DNA of 20,904 bases from an uncultured Clostridia bacterium (GTDB lineage Bacteria > Bacillota > Clostridia > TANB77 > CAG-508): contig CAPBNZ010000013.1 in NCBI GenBank assembly GCA_948585895.1, positions 476-21,379 of the forward strand, read 5' to 3'. Made by a program: the position numbers and the translations under genes. The notes beneath the pieces were generated by a model that was not told the origin of the DNA, did not search any database, and worked only from the letters and a program-made list of their open reading frames with translations. Below are positions 1 to 9,007 of the stretch, piece by piece (position 1 is the stretch's first letter; every line of letters begins with the position of its first letter).

Positions 1-2130
1 TTTGTAGTAGATAGAAAAGACTTAGACTATCAAACAATGAAAGAGTATGACAGATTTAAAAAGGGTTGTGCTAATTCAAATGCTAATACTAAAATATTGG
101 AGGGACAATTAGAAGATAATAAATCTAAAATTATTATTACAACAATTCAAAAATTAGATAGTTTTATTAAGAAAAATAAGAGCTCTAAAGCATTTGATAA
201 AAAGATAGTTTTTATCTTTGATGAATGCCATAGAAGTCAGTTTGGGGATATGCACAAAAATATAACAGATAAATTTAAAAAGTGGATTATATTTGGATTT
301 ACAGGAACTCCTATTTTTATAGGTAATGCCCAAACAAAAAAAGGAATGATGCAGACTACAGGTCAAATATTTGGAGAAAGACTTCATACATATACAATAG
401 TAAACGCTATAAGTGATAAAAATGTATTACCTTTTAGATATGAATATATTGGTAGAGTCGATATAAAAAAAGATGTAAAAGATGAAAAAATATATAAAAT
501 TGATGTTGAAAAAGCATATGATAATAAAATTAGAATAGCAACAGTCACTAAATATATAATTGAACACTTTTCTACCAAAACTAAAAATGATGAATCATAT
601 GTATATAATACATTAGAAAATGTAGTAGAAGTTGCAAAAAATAGAGATGCAAATCAAATAAAAAAGACATCTAATGTTAAAGGATTTAATTCCATTTTTG
701 CTGTATCTAATATAAGTATGGCAAAAAAATATTATCAAGAGTTCAAAAACAACAAAAGCCATAATTTAAAAGTAGCACTTATTTACAGTTATGGAATAAA
801 CGATGAAGTTGCAGATGGTGTCTATGATGAAAACTCTGAGACTACAGATGGATTAAATAAAAGTGATAGAGACTTTCTTGAATTAGCAATTGAAGATTAT
901 AATAAAATGTTTGGTACAAGCTATGATACAACGGGAGAAAAGTTCCAAAATTATTATAAAGATGTCTCACTAAGAATGAAGAATAAAGAAATTGATATTT
1001 TAATAGTTGCCAATATGTTCTTAACTGGATTTGATGCAGTGACACTGAATACATTATGGGTGGATAAAAACTTAAAATATCATGGATTAATACAAGCATT
1101 TTCAAGAACAAATAGAATATTAAATTCTGTTAAAACATATGGTAATATTGTTTCATTTAGAAATTTGGAGAAAGAATTAAATGATGCATTAGCATTATTT
1201 GGAGATAATAATGCTTCAGGTATAGTTTTATTAAAACCATATAGAGATTATTACTATGGCTATGAAGATGACCAAGGAAAAGAGTTTAAAGGATATAAAG
1301 AACTTATTAAAGAATTAAAAGAAAGATTTCCATTAGATACAGTTATCATTGGAGAACAAAATCAAAAAGAATTTATAAAGTTATATGGAGCAATTCTTAA
1401 GGTTACTAATATTTTAAATTCATTTGATCAATTTAAGAGTGAGCAATTATTAACTGAAAGAGATGTTCAAGATTATCATAGTATTTATCAAGATATTTAT
1501 GAAGAATTTAGAAGAAAGTCGAAAGTGGAATCAACAGATATAACAGAAGATATTGTATTCGAAATGGAATTAATAAAACAAATAGAAGTAAATATAGATT
1601 ATATCTTAGCATTAGTTAAGAAATATCATGATAGTAATATGGAAGATAAAGAAGTTCTAATAACAATTAACAAAGCAATTATGTCTAGCCCAGATTTAAG
1701 AAATAAAAAAGATTTAATATTATCATTTATAGACTCGTTAAATACTAGTTCGGATGTGTATGCAGATTTTAAAAAATTTATGAATAGTAAGAAAAAAGAA
1801 GAATTGGATAAAATAATAGAAGAAGAAAATTTGGATAAAGAAGAAACATATAAATTTGTAAGAAAATCATTTGAAAGAGGAAATATAGAAACAGAAGGGT
1901 TAGAGATATCAGCGATATTGCCACCAATGGATATGTTTTCAAAAGATAAGTCTAGATTAAAGAAAAAGAATGTGGTAATAGATAGATTATTAAAGTTCTT
2001 TGATAAATTCTTTAGTATTACAAGTAATTCAATATTTACTAAAAATAACATTGAATATAAAATAGATGAAGATAGTTCTAGTAGTGAATTGATGGTTGCA
2101 GATAATAATGAAGGCTATAAAACAGAGTAA
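1..2130 (+). CDS. hsdR: Type I restriction enzyme R subunit (HsdR), 5' part missing
   Basis: The reading frame is open from base 1, where it reads FVVDRKDLDYQTM, so the gene enters from the left and the ATG at 37 is internal. HsdR is the ATP-driven DNA translocase and nuclease of type I restriction. The visible part carries SF2 helicase motifs: the DECH box in FIFDECHRSQFGDM near 210-255, GFTGTP near 295-310, the NMFLTGFDA segment near 1010-1035 and QAFSRTNRI near 1093-1120. The N-terminal nuclease and Walker A lie outside the window. The acidic, helical C-terminal third is typical of the subunit's HsdM-contacting region. hsdM and hsdS are not visible and are presumably upstream. It ends with TAA at 2130, and the next gene has its own promoter. 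Confidence 0.93.
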   Translation, partial: FVVDRKDLDYQTMKEYDRFKKGCANSNANTKILEGQLEDNKSKIIITTIQKLDSFIKKNKSSKAFDKKIVFIFDECHRSQFGDMHKNITDKFKKWIIFGFTGTPIFIGNAQTKKGMMQTTGQIFGERLHTYTIVNAISDKNVLPFRYEYIGRVDIKKDVKDEKIYKIDVEKAYDNKIRIATVTKYIIEHFSTKTKNDESYVYNTLENVVEVAKNRDANQIKKTSNVKGFNSIFAVSNISMAKKYYQEFKNNKSHNLKVALIYSYGINDEVADGVYDENSETTDGLNKSDRDFLELAIEDYNKMFGTSYDTTGEKFQNYYKDVSLRMKNKEIDILIVANMFLTGFDAVTLNTLWVDKNLKYHGLIQAFSRTNRILNSVKTYGNIVSFRNLEKELNDALALFGDNNASGIVLLKPYRDYYYGYEDDQGKEFKGYKELIKELKERFPLDTVIIGEQNQKEFIKLYGAILKVTNILNSFDQFKSEQLLTERDVQDYHSIYQDIYEEFRRKSKVESTDITEDIVFEMELIKQIEVNIDYILALVKKYHDSNMEDKEVLITINKAIMSSPDLRNKKDLILSFIDSLNTSSDVYADFKKFMNSKKKEELDKIIEEENLDKEETYKFVRKSFERGNIETEGLEISAILPPMDMFSKDKSRLKKKNVVIDRLLKFFDKFFSITSNSIFTKNNIEYKIDEDSSSSELMVADNNEGYKTE

Positions 2131-2198
2131 TGTATATAATAACCTAGAATTATTATATATTCCATTTCAGAAAAAATAACACAATTTAAAATAAAAAC

Positions 2199-2248
2199 TT
2201 TCTTTTTTGGAAATAATATGATATAATATTATTATAATCAAAAAGGAG
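2199..2248 (+). promoter_or_regulatory. Promoter and RBS of the Fic-kinase-PIN unit
   Basis: A perfect TATAAT lies at 2222-2227. The -35 region (around 2199-2204, TTTCTT) is poor. AAGGAG at 2243-2248 stands 10 nt before the ATG at 2259. The XRE domain of the first gene suggests autoregulation here, but I see no clear operator palindrome. Confidence 0.5.
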
Positions 2249-2258
2249 AGTTTTTATT

Positions 2259-3191
2259 ATGTTAGGAGAAAAAATAAAACTATATAGAGAAAGTAAAAAT
2301 ATGACTCAAGGTGAAATTGCAGATATATTAGGAGTAAAATCAGCGACAATTTCAAAATATGAAGCAGGAACATTAGAACCTAATATAGAATCATTAAAAA
2401 AATTAGCTGAATTGTTTGAAGTATCAATTGATGAATTAATTAAAGAAGATGATTTTGATATATCTAAAGTAAATATTTTAGAAGTACTAAGAGAACAAAA
2501 AAATATGAAATTAAAAGGCAATTTATATCATAATACTCAAATAACATTTGCATACAATACTAATCATATTGAAGGCAGTAAACTTACAGAAGATCAAACT
2601 AGATACATTTATGAAACTAATACATTATTAGCAGAGAAAGATTCTATAACAGATTTAGATGATGTTTTAGAAACAGCCAATCATTTTAAATTAGTCGATT
2701 ATATGTTAGATATAGCCGATGAAAAATTAACAGAAAAGATGATAAAAGAATTTCACAAAATATTAAAAGAAGGGACATCAGATAGTAGAAAAGATTGGTT
2801 TGTTGTTGGAGATTATAAAAGATTAGCAAATGAAGTAGGAGGACTAAAAACTACAGATCCAAAAAATGTTGAGAGAGATATGAAAAAATTATTAGAATGG
2901 TATGAATCGTTAAAAAAAGTAACAATAAATGAAATAATAGAATTTCATGCAAGATTTGAAAAGATACATCCATTTCAAGATGGTAATGGTAGAGTTGGTA
3001 GAATAATTGCATTTAAAGAATGCTTAAAAAATAATATAGTACCATTTATTATCTTAGACAAAGAAAAGTTATTTTATTATAGGGGATTAAATCAATATCA
3101 AAGTAATAAAGAAAAAGGATATTTAATTGATACATGCTTGAATGCACAAGATCAGTATATTAATATTATAAGATATTTTTTAAATAGATAA
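2259..3191 (+). CDS. XRE-type HTH fused to a Fic domain protein
   Basis: Residues 1-60 form an XRE/Cro helix-turn-helix (MTQGEIADILGVKSATISKYE). The rest is a Fic domain whose catalytic motif HPFQDGNGRVGR spans residues 237-248, with His237 and the GNGR phosphate-binding loop intact. Fic enzymes usually transfer AMP to a hydroxyl on a target protein. TNHIEG at 101-106 matches the [S/T]xxxE[G/N] inhibitory helix motif that keeps such enzymes off, here placed N-terminal to the core as in class II Fic proteins. The HTH suggests it also binds DNA, perhaps its own promoter. A strong RBS supports the ATG. The kinase gene starts within 15 nt of its stop, so the two are almost certainly co-transcribed. 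The modification target is unknown. Confidence 0.9.
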   Translation: MLGEKIKLYRESKNMTQGEIADILGVKSATISKYEAGTLEPNIESLKKLAELFEVSIDELIKEDDFDISKVNILEVLREQKNMKLKGNLYHNTQITFAYNTNHIEGSKLTEDQTRYIYETNTLLAEKDSITDLDDVLETANHFKLVDYMLDIADEKLTEKMIKEFHKILKEGTSDSRKDWFVVGDYKRLANEVGGLKTTDPKNVERDMKKLLEWYESLKKVTINEIIEFHARFEKIHPFQDGNGRVGRIIAFKECLKNNIVPFIILDKEKLFYYRGLNQYQSNKEKGYLIDTCLNAQDQYINIIRYFLNR

Positions 3192-3205
3192 ATATGGGAG
3201 ATAAT

Positions 3206-4414
3206 ATGGGAAATAATAAAATTACAGAATTTACAAGACAAGATATAGTAGATATATTAACAAGTGGATATTACGATAAAAAGAATAATAAAAAAATACA
3301 ATATTTTTGGAGTGGAAGACTAGATGAAACTACATTTTTATCAAGATTATATAACTTACAAGAGATAGAATCTACTGACCATAGGTTTAAGAATGCTTAT
3401 GGAGATATAACTCAACATAGAATAAACAATTGGGATTGGGAAGAAGATTGGATATTTTATGATCCACGATTTGGAATAAAAAATGTAAATGATAATGAAT
3501 TTTTAAGATTTATCTTAGAGATATTTAACCCAGCTGTTAGAGATGAGAGTAAAGATTGGGAGGTAGCGTTAGATAAAATAAATGAATTTTTAAAAAGAGA
3601 TGGATTTGAAATATATGAATCAGATAATATTTCAGGACGTCAAATTTTTAAATATAGAACATATTCTGAAACAAAGATAAAGTTAGAACCACCAATAGGT
3701 AAAAGTGTAAATTTACATCTTATAGGTGAAGGCTCATATGCATTAGTCTATTATTATAAAGATGAATTTTATGATAAGAAAATAGTTCTGAAAAGAGCAA
3801 AAAAAGATTTATCAGACAAAGAGTTAGAGAGATTTAAAATAGAATTTGATGAGTTGAAATCATTTAAATCTCCATATATAATTGATGTGTATTCTTATAA
3901 TTGTGATAAAAAAGAATATACAATGGAATATATGGATTTTAATCTTTATAATTTTATAAAACAAAATAATGATAAACTTACTATGACTGAAAGAAAAGGA
4001 TATGTATATCAAATAATAAAAGCATTTAAATATATACATTCAAAAGGTAGATTACATAGAGATATTAATCCAAAGAACATATTAATAAAAATATATGAAG
4101 ATGTACAAGTAGTAAAAATATCTGACTTTGGTTTAATAAAGCGAGAGGAAAGTACTCTAACAACAGTAAATACGGAATTTAAAGGATGGTTTAATGATCC
4201 GAATTTGAGGATAATTGGTTTTGATAAATATAGTATGTGTCATGAGATATATGCTCTAACAATGACAATTTATTATTTAATGACTGGAAAAACAAATACA
4301 GCAAAAATAGAAGACAAAAATTTACAGGAGTTTGTAAAACGAGGAATGAACTCCGATTGCTCTAAAAGATATAAAGATGTAGAAGAATTACTTAAAGATT
4401 TTAGAAAAATTTAA
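3206..4414 (+). CDS. AbiJ-NTD3-like domain fused to a Ser/Thr protein kinase
   Basis: About 150 N-terminal residues resemble the AbiJ-NTD3 domain found at the front of abortive-infection effectors: YFWSGRLDETTFLSRLYNL, then IFNPAVRDE and a terminal INEFLKRDGFEI. A complete Hanks-type kinase follows, with glycine loop GEGSYALV near residue 174, catalytic Lys near 196 (VLKRA), HRDINPKN near 284-291 and DFG near 307-309. The kinase would phosphorylate Ser/Thr in the cytoplasm; there is no membrane segment. I chose the ATG at 3206 because GGGAG lies 5 nt before it; the ATG at 3194 has no RBS and adds four residues. It sits between Fic and PIN genes in one transcription unit. The domain name is from memory of the family pattern; the kinase call is firm. 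Confidence 0.85.
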   Translation: MGNNKITEFTRQDIVDILTSGYYDKKNNKKIQYFWSGRLDETTFLSRLYNLQEIESTDHRFKNAYGDITQHRINNWDWEEDWIFYDPRFGIKNVNDNEFLRFILEIFNPAVRDESKDWEVALDKINEFLKRDGFEIYESDNISGRQIFKYRTYSETKIKLEPPIGKSVNLHLIGEGSYALVYYYKDEFYDKKIVLKRAKKDLSDKELERFKIEFDELKSFKSPYIIDVYSYNCDKKEYTMEYMDFNLYNFIKQNNDKLTMTERKGYVYQIIKAFKYIHSKGRLHRDINPKNILIKIYEDVQVVKISDFGLIKREESTLTTVNTEFKGWFNDPNLRIIGFDKYSMCHEIYALTMTIYYLMTGKTNTAKIEDKNLQEFVKRGMNSDCSKRYKDVEELLKDFRKI

Positions 4415-4438
4415 TGTGCTATTTAAAGGAGAATAAAA

Positions 4439-5503
4439 ATGGAAAAGATAATAATACTAGATACAAATTTTTTAATTGCCAATACTGGTAAAATTAATGA
4501 AATTATACCAAAATTAGAAAAAAATAATTATCATGTTTATGTGCCTAAAATGGTACAAGAAGAATATATAAATATTCAGTTAAGAAAAATAAAAGAATTA
4601 TATAAAAGAATTGAGAATATAAAAAGTAGTAATGATTTTTTAAATTTAAAATATGAAAATGAGCAAAAGGTATTAGAATGGAATGAAAAGGGATATAATA
4701 AATCTTTTAAAGAATATTTTGGAGATAATGTTATTGAGTATAAAAAAGATAACATTCTAGAGAATGTTTTAGCAAGGAATAGATATAAGGAACCTCCTTT
4801 TTATGATGAACCTAATAGTAGTGATAAAGGCTTTAAAGATACAATTATTTGGCTATCTATAAAAGAATTTATAAACAAGTATGAGAACAAAGAAACATTT
4901 TTTTATTATATTACATCAGATAATGGATTTGTGAAATATAAAAATTCTTTAGAAAAGGAAATAGAGAATAAATACTTTGAAATTGTGGATATTAAGGATG
5001 TAAACAAATTATATTCTAAGTTTAGTATAGAGGTACCAGAAAATAAAAAGGAGATTGAGGAAAATGTATTTGATTCGATAATAAGCGAAGTAAATTTAGA
5101 TGAAGCAAGAGAAAAAATAAACAATTTAATGTGGGATTTTAATAATTATGTGAATGTCGATTATTACGGAAATGAAAATATAGGAAATAGGTATGAAATA
5201 AAAAAAATAATTTCATATAATGAAACGGAGATATTTTTAAATCATATTCAAAAAGTTTTAAAAGATAATTTTTTTAGAAAAACTATAAATCCAGAACATA
5301 TTTTTCCAATAGATTGTCAAGTATATTCAAATGGATGTGAGATAAATTTAGATACATTGAGAGACATAGATAGATTATATCAGAAAATATCTAAAACTGA
5401 ATATAAAGACTCATTCATTCATTTTGTAATGCAAAAAATAAATGAAAATAAGGTCGATGATGTTGCATTTATCAATACAGAAGATGATGATTTACCATTT
5501 TGA
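4439..5503 (+). CDS. PIN-domain ribonuclease-like protein
   Basis: Residues 1-165 form a PIN-like nuclease fold with the acidic quartet in place: Asp8 (IILDTNFL), Glu41 or Glu42 (MVQEEY), Asp134 (GFKDTIIW) and Asp161 (ITSDNGF). PIN nucleases bind Mg2+ or Mn2+ with these residues and cut RNA. The remaining 190 residues are not recognised. They are acidic, end in DDDLPF and may sense a target or bind a partner. An RBS (AAAGGAG) precedes the ATG, 24 nt after the kinase gene, so this is the likely effector of the Fic-kinase-PIN unit. Its stop codon is interrupted by the group II intron: the unspliced stop is TGA (T plus intron GA), and the spliced stop is TAA. The protein is the same either way. 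Confidence 0.85.
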   Translation: MEKIIILDTNFLIANTGKINEIIPKLEKNNYHVYVPKMVQEEYINIQLRKIKELYKRIENIKSSNDFLNLKYENEQKVLEWNEKGYNKSFKEYFGDNVIEYKKDNILENVLARNRYKEPPFYDEPNSSDKGFKDTIIWLSIKEFINKYENKETFFYYITSDNGFVKYKNSLEKEIENKYFEIVDIKDVNKLYSKFSIEVPENKKEIEENVFDSIISEVNLDEAREKINNLMWDFNNYVNVDYYGNENIGNRYEIKKIISYNETEIFLNHIQKVLKDNFFRKTINPEHIFPIDCQVYSNGCEINLDTLRDIDRLYQKISKTEYKDSFIHFVMQKINENKVDDVAFINTEDDDLPF

Positions 5504-5884
5504 GCGAGACGTTTACAATGTGAAAAGCATTGACACAAGCGGATTACACCGTTTGGAGAACTAATAATTTAATAAGTGGAATGAGTGGGTAACGCCACAA
5601 AACGCTTACCTTAAAACTGCGAGGGGCGACAATATTTGTAATAATAAAGTTGTCCTAGAGCTCGCGGAAGTCGGCAGAGAGTTACCCTAGTAATAATCAT
5701 TCCAGATTATTAAGGAAAGTTTTGTAGAGGTATGAAATGTAACCTATATGCCGGAGGTCTATAAAATACTCATGGTGAGAATGTAGTGTCAAAGACTACT
5801 GACGAATATTCGAATGAAAGAGTCCTGAGCAGGAAATAGTAGAAATGCTATTGCCAGTAGAACTGGTTGTATGTGAGGTAAAGT

Positions 5885-5890
5885 AAAATG
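5885..5890 (+). other. EBS1 of the group II intron
   Basis: AAAATG is the exact reverse complement of the last six exon bases, CATTTT (5496-5501). It lies in the expected late part of domain I. Confidence 0.65.
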
Positions 5891-6220
5891 AGAATGTATG
5901 AAATACCTTATTGTGTTATAGGCACATTTGAGCATACGGGCTTACAGAATACACCTAAAAGTATATGTAAAGATAGAATTATTGGAACGTCGAAAGGTTA
6001 GAACGTGGAGTGATTACACACAAAGAAACGTTAGTAAGGAAAGTCTAAAAAGATATAACTTACTTTTATCTAACTGATAGTAGTGCCATAGTACCTATGA
6101 AACTATGATAATAAGTAGTGGAGGAAAGGGCACAAGTCAATTTATTAATAAAAGTTAATATATAATAATCAAAGGTTCGAGTATGACTAATAAAGGCAAA
6201 TCTGAAAGGAGGAGCCGACT

Positions 6221-8117
6221 TTGACAACAAAGAGGAAAACAAAAAGTCCTAAGGTAAGAAAGTTGCGTAATGCTGAATATTATAACTTTCAAAAAATACA
6301 AGATGAACTATATCAACAAAGTGCAAACAATAAAAAGTTCACAAAACTTATGGATAAAATACTAATGGAAGAAAATATTTTATTAGCATACCGTAACATT
6401 AAAAGAAACAAAGGCAGTAAAACAGCGGGAACAGACAATAAAACTATAACAGATATAGAGAAATGGAGTACAAACAATTTAGTTAAACACGTTAGGAAAA
6501 AACTGGAATGGTACAAACCAAAACCAGTAAGGAGAGTGGAAATACCAAAACCTAATGGAAAAACGCGACCTTTGGGAATACCTACTATTGTTGACAGAAT
6601 AATACAACAATGTATATTGCAAATCTTAGAGCCTATATGTGAAGCAAAATTCCATGAGAGAAACAATGGCTTTCGACCTTGTCGAAGTACAGAACACGCA
6701 CTGGCACAGACCTATATGTATATGCAAATATCACACCTACATTATGTTGTAGATATTGATATAAAAGGGTTCTTCGACAATGTCAGTCATGGAAAATTAC
6801 TAAAACAAATGTGGACACTAGGAATAAGAGATAAAAAACTGTTAAGTATTATATCGGTAATGCTTAAAACAGAAATCGCAAAAGTAGGATTTCCAGAGAG
6901 AGGAACGCCACAAGGCGGTATCATCTCCCCATTACTAGCAAATATTGTTCTTAATGAACTTGACTGGTGGATAACAAGTCAATGGGAAAACATACCAACA
7001 AAATATGAATATAAACCAGCAAAAGAACAAGGATATGCAACAAACAAATTCAGAGCATTAAGAAAAACTAATCTAAAAGAATGCTATATAGTAAGATACG
7101 CAGACGATTTCAAGATATTTTGTAGAAACAAAAAGGATGCCAACAATATGTTTATTGCAACAAAAAAATGGCTAAAAGAAAGGTTACACCTTGACATAAG
7201 CGAAGAAAAATCAAAAGTAATTGACCTTAGAAAACAATATTCTGAATACTTAGGCTTTAAAATAAAACTTATGCCAAAAGGGAAAAACTCTAAAGGAAAA
7301 ACAAAATATGTAGTTAAATCATCTATATCAGAAAAGGCAAAGAAACAAATTATAAGTAAAAGCAAAGAGCATATAAAAGAAATTCAACACGCAGAACCAA
7401 AAATGCAAAAACAAAATATAAATTTATACAATGCTTATGTAATAGGAATTCATCAGTATTACAAAAGAGCAACAACAGTTGCCTATGATATGATGAAGAT
7501 TGCCTTTATTGTCGACAGAACCGCAAGAATTAGACTAAATGGACTAACAAAGATAAAACCAAAAGTGTATATACCTAATAATGCACTAAATAGATATTTC
7601 AAAAGCAAAGCAATGAGATACCTAAACAGTCAACCATTAATTCCTTTAAGCTATATAAAATATAGTAGCCCAATGTTCAAGAAAAACAACATAAACAGAT
7701 ATACAGAGGAAGGAAGAAAAGAAATACATAAAGAGTTAGAAACAATAAATCCTTATATGCTTATCTATTTAAGCAAAAACTATATCAAAAACAAAAGTCT
7801 TGAATACAACGATAATCGAATTGCAGTATATGTAGCACAAAAAGGAAAATGTAAAATCACAAAAAAAAGAATTAAAAATTAGCAATATGCACTGTCATCA
7901 TGTAAAACCAGTAAAAATTGGTGGAAAAGACAATTACGAAAATCTAATCTTTATAACATTAGAAGTACATAGACTTATACACGCCATAAAACATGAAACC
8001 ATTGTGAAATATATTAACAAGCAAAATTATTCTGAAAAGGAGATAGCGGAAATTAATAAATTGCGTGAAATTGCCGAACTACCCCCAATACAGATATACT
8101 TTCTTACTAACCCTTGA
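6221..8117 (+). CDS. ltrA: Group II intron reverse transcriptase/maturase with frameshifted HNH domain
   Basis: The open frame gives 553 residues: RT fingers and palm from about residue 50 (GFRPCRSTEHAL, DIKGFFDNV, TPQGGIISPLLAN), the catalytic YADD at 293-296, then a maturase/thumb region to about 500. It ends IAVYVAQKGKCKITKK, the first half of an HNH domain. The second half, MHCHHVKPVKIGGKDNYENL, is in the +1 frame from 7887 to 8117. Dropping one A from the A8 run at 7861-7868 joins them in frame. The protein splices the intron RNA and reverse-transcribes it into DNA; the HNH part would nick the second strand. The start is TTG at 6221, chosen for AAAGGAGGAG about 8 nt upstream. The shift may be transcriptional slippage, a real mutation or a sequence error. 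Confidence 0.88.
7861..7868 (+). other. A8 slippery run at the maturase-HNH frame change
   Basis: Eight A residues are followed by G. RNA polymerase slippage giving seven A, or a +1 ribosomal slip of tRNA-Lys, would fuse the maturase to its HNH tail. Read without slippage, the frame stops at TAG at 7880-7882. Confidence 0.5.
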
Positions 8118-8232
8118 AATGTTCATAAATATAATATATTATCAATAGTATAACAATAATTCCGAACAAAATCAAGGCAACAAAAGGTCGTTTCTCTGCT
8201 GGAATACTCATTATAAAATCAAAATACATCAT
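8107..8232 (-). CDS. 41-residue single-pass membrane peptide inside the intron
   Basis: The minus strand encodes MMYFDFIMSIPAEKRPF followed by a hydrophobic helix of about 20 residues (VALILFGIIVILLIIYYIY) and a short polar tail, EHFKG. It is opposite to the maturase and its stop overlaps the end of the HNH frame. It has an AGGTG RBS about 10 nt before the tandem ATGs and a near-consensus promoter at 8279-8307, so expression is credible despite its size. Size and shape recall small hydrophobic type I toxins, but I recognise no family. It diverges from the RHH gene. Whether it is an addiction toxin, or its transcript is an antisense regulator of the maturase, cannot be told from sequence. Confidence 0.5.
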   Translation of the reverse strand: MMYFDFIMSIPAEKRPFVALILFGIIVILLIIYYIYEHFKG

Positions 8233-8262
8233 AAAATTTAACACCTACTTTCACATTTTCAA

Positions 8263-8345
8263 AACTCTTATTACTTACATTATAGCACATTTAAAGGTAA
8301 AAAGCAATGATTGGTCATTACTTTAAGTAATTACCTATAAGAGTT
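8263..8345. repeat. Operator-like nested inverted repeats in the divergent region
   Basis: AACTCTTA (8263-8270) pairs with TAAGAGTT (8338-8345), and inside it ATTACTTA (8270-8277) pairs with TAAGTAAT (8324-8331). A separate near-palindrome, ATTACTT-T-AAGTAAT, spans 8317-8331. The repeats bracket the minus promoter and reach the -35 region of the RHH gene. They are plausible binding sites for the RHH protein, or the region could fold as RNA. Confidence 0.45.
8279..8307 (-). promoter_or_regulatory. Strong sigma-70-type promoter, minus strand, within the intron
   Basis: On the minus strand TTGCTT (8302-8307) and TATAAT (8279-8284) are separated by exactly 17 nt. It would drive the 41-residue peptide and run antisense into the 3' end of the maturase. 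Confidence 0.65.
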
Positions 8346-8372
8346 ATAAGAAATGACTAACTAACATATAAT
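8344..8372 (+). promoter_or_regulatory. Promoter of the RHH-like gene
   Basis: TATAAT at 8367-8372 with a weak TTATAA at 8344-8349, 17 nt apart. The -35 overlaps the outer inverted repeat. Confidence 0.45.
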
Positions 8373-8407
8373 AATCGAAAGATTATGAAAGTTAGGAAGT
8401 GAAAGGC

Positions 8408-8743
8408 ATGAGTATTAAAAATAGGCTAACCAAAAAGGAAAAATTAATACAAAAGACCATGAATATAGATAATGATTTATATGAGAGAATTGAAAAATTA
8501 GCCAAAAGAAAATATGACGAATCAATCAGTAGAATTATAAATGCTTGTGTTTATGAATTAGCAGAAACTGAAAACATAAACATATATGAAAATGAAAACG
8601 AATTATTAGTAAAACACACAATTATTTTCAGACAAAGTGCATTGAAAGAATTAGAAAGATTGCGTAAAAAGTATAGAATATCAATTTACAAATTAGTTAA
8701 TATTGCTATTCACAATGTAATAGATGAACTTGAAGAAAAGTAA
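8408..8743 (+). CDS. Ribbon-helix-helix-like protein, intron cargo
   Basis: The protein is about 111 residues, charged and soluble. It shows two similar halves that each look like a ribbon-helix-helix: a polar strand followed by NDLYERIEKLAKRKYDES-ISRIINACVYEL, and later KHTIIFRQSALKELERLRKK-YRISIYKLVNIAIHNVI. RHH proteins are dimeric DNA binders, often antitoxins or autoregulators. The ATG at 8408 is preferred because AGGAA lies about 9 nt upstream; a GTG at 8399 would add three residues. It lies in intron domain IV, after the maturase and before domain V, where group II introns do not normally carry extra genes. The divergent promoter and palindromes beside it suggest it controls its neighbour. 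No specific family is recognised. Confidence 0.65.
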   Translation: MSIKNRLTKKEKLIQKTMNIDNDLYERIEKLAKRKYDESISRIINACVYELAETENINIYENENELLVKHTIIFRQSALKELERLRKKYRISIYKLVNIAIHNVIDELEEK

Positions 8744-8853
8744 AGATTAGAACATAAGATAAATAATGTCTTTGTATTACAGTTCAACCAAAAGACACAG
8801 TTTAATTCTTAGTTGAAAATTATATATGTAATAATAAAAGATAAATTGAGGGA

Positions 8854-8936
8854 ACGCCGTATGATGGGAAACTATCGCGTACGGTGTGGAGTTGGGGAAA
8901 ATAAGGAGATAATATCAAATTATTACCTATAACTAT
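8854..8936 (+). ncRNA. Group II intron domains V and VI
   Basis: Domain V is a 34-nt hairpin at 8854-8887: ACGCCGTA pairs with TACGGTGT, then a GATGG/CTATC helix capped by GAAA, with a CG bulge on the 3' side. Domain VI begins AGTTGGGG (8890-8897), which pairs with CCT and TAACT around a bulged A at 8929. That A is 7 nt from the 3' end at 8936, the usual place of the branch point. The region 8744-8853 before it shows no gene. Confidence 0.85.
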
Positions 8937-8960
8937 AAAATCAATAAATTGTATAAGTAT

Positions 8961-9007
8961 AAGTGGGCAAAACATTTTATATAAATATATTTGCCCACTT
9001 GGTTTTA
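8961..9007. terminator. Bidirectional terminator
   Basis: A perfect 11-bp stem, AAGTGGGCAAA (8961-8971) with TTTGCCCACTT (8990-9000), is followed by T-rich DNA to the right. It can end the Fic-kinase-PIN unit (and intron) from the left and the small hypothetical gene from the right. Confidence 0.75.

Larger units (their letters stand above)
5502..8936 (+). mobile_element. Group II intron with maturase and apparent cargo genes
   Basis: The intron starts with GAGCG at 5502 (compare the usual GUGYG) and ends with AT at 8936. Domains I-III fill 5502-6220 with no other gene. Domain IV carries the maturase plus two further small genes. Domain V is at 8854-8887 and domain VI follows. The 5' exon end CATTTT (5496-5501, IBS1) is exactly complementary to AAAATG at 5885-5890 (EBS1). 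ATGATT at 5487-5492 (possible IBS2) is complementary to AATCAT at 5695-5700 (possible EBS2). These pairings support the 5' boundary independently. The intron lies in the last codon of the PIN gene, about 25 nt before that unit's terminator. Confidence 0.9.

Noticed and set aside
7861..7868. The maturase shift as a fourth case of CGGA recoding
   Set aside because: There is no CGG there; the shift is at an A8 run in a mobile element, so it is kept separate.
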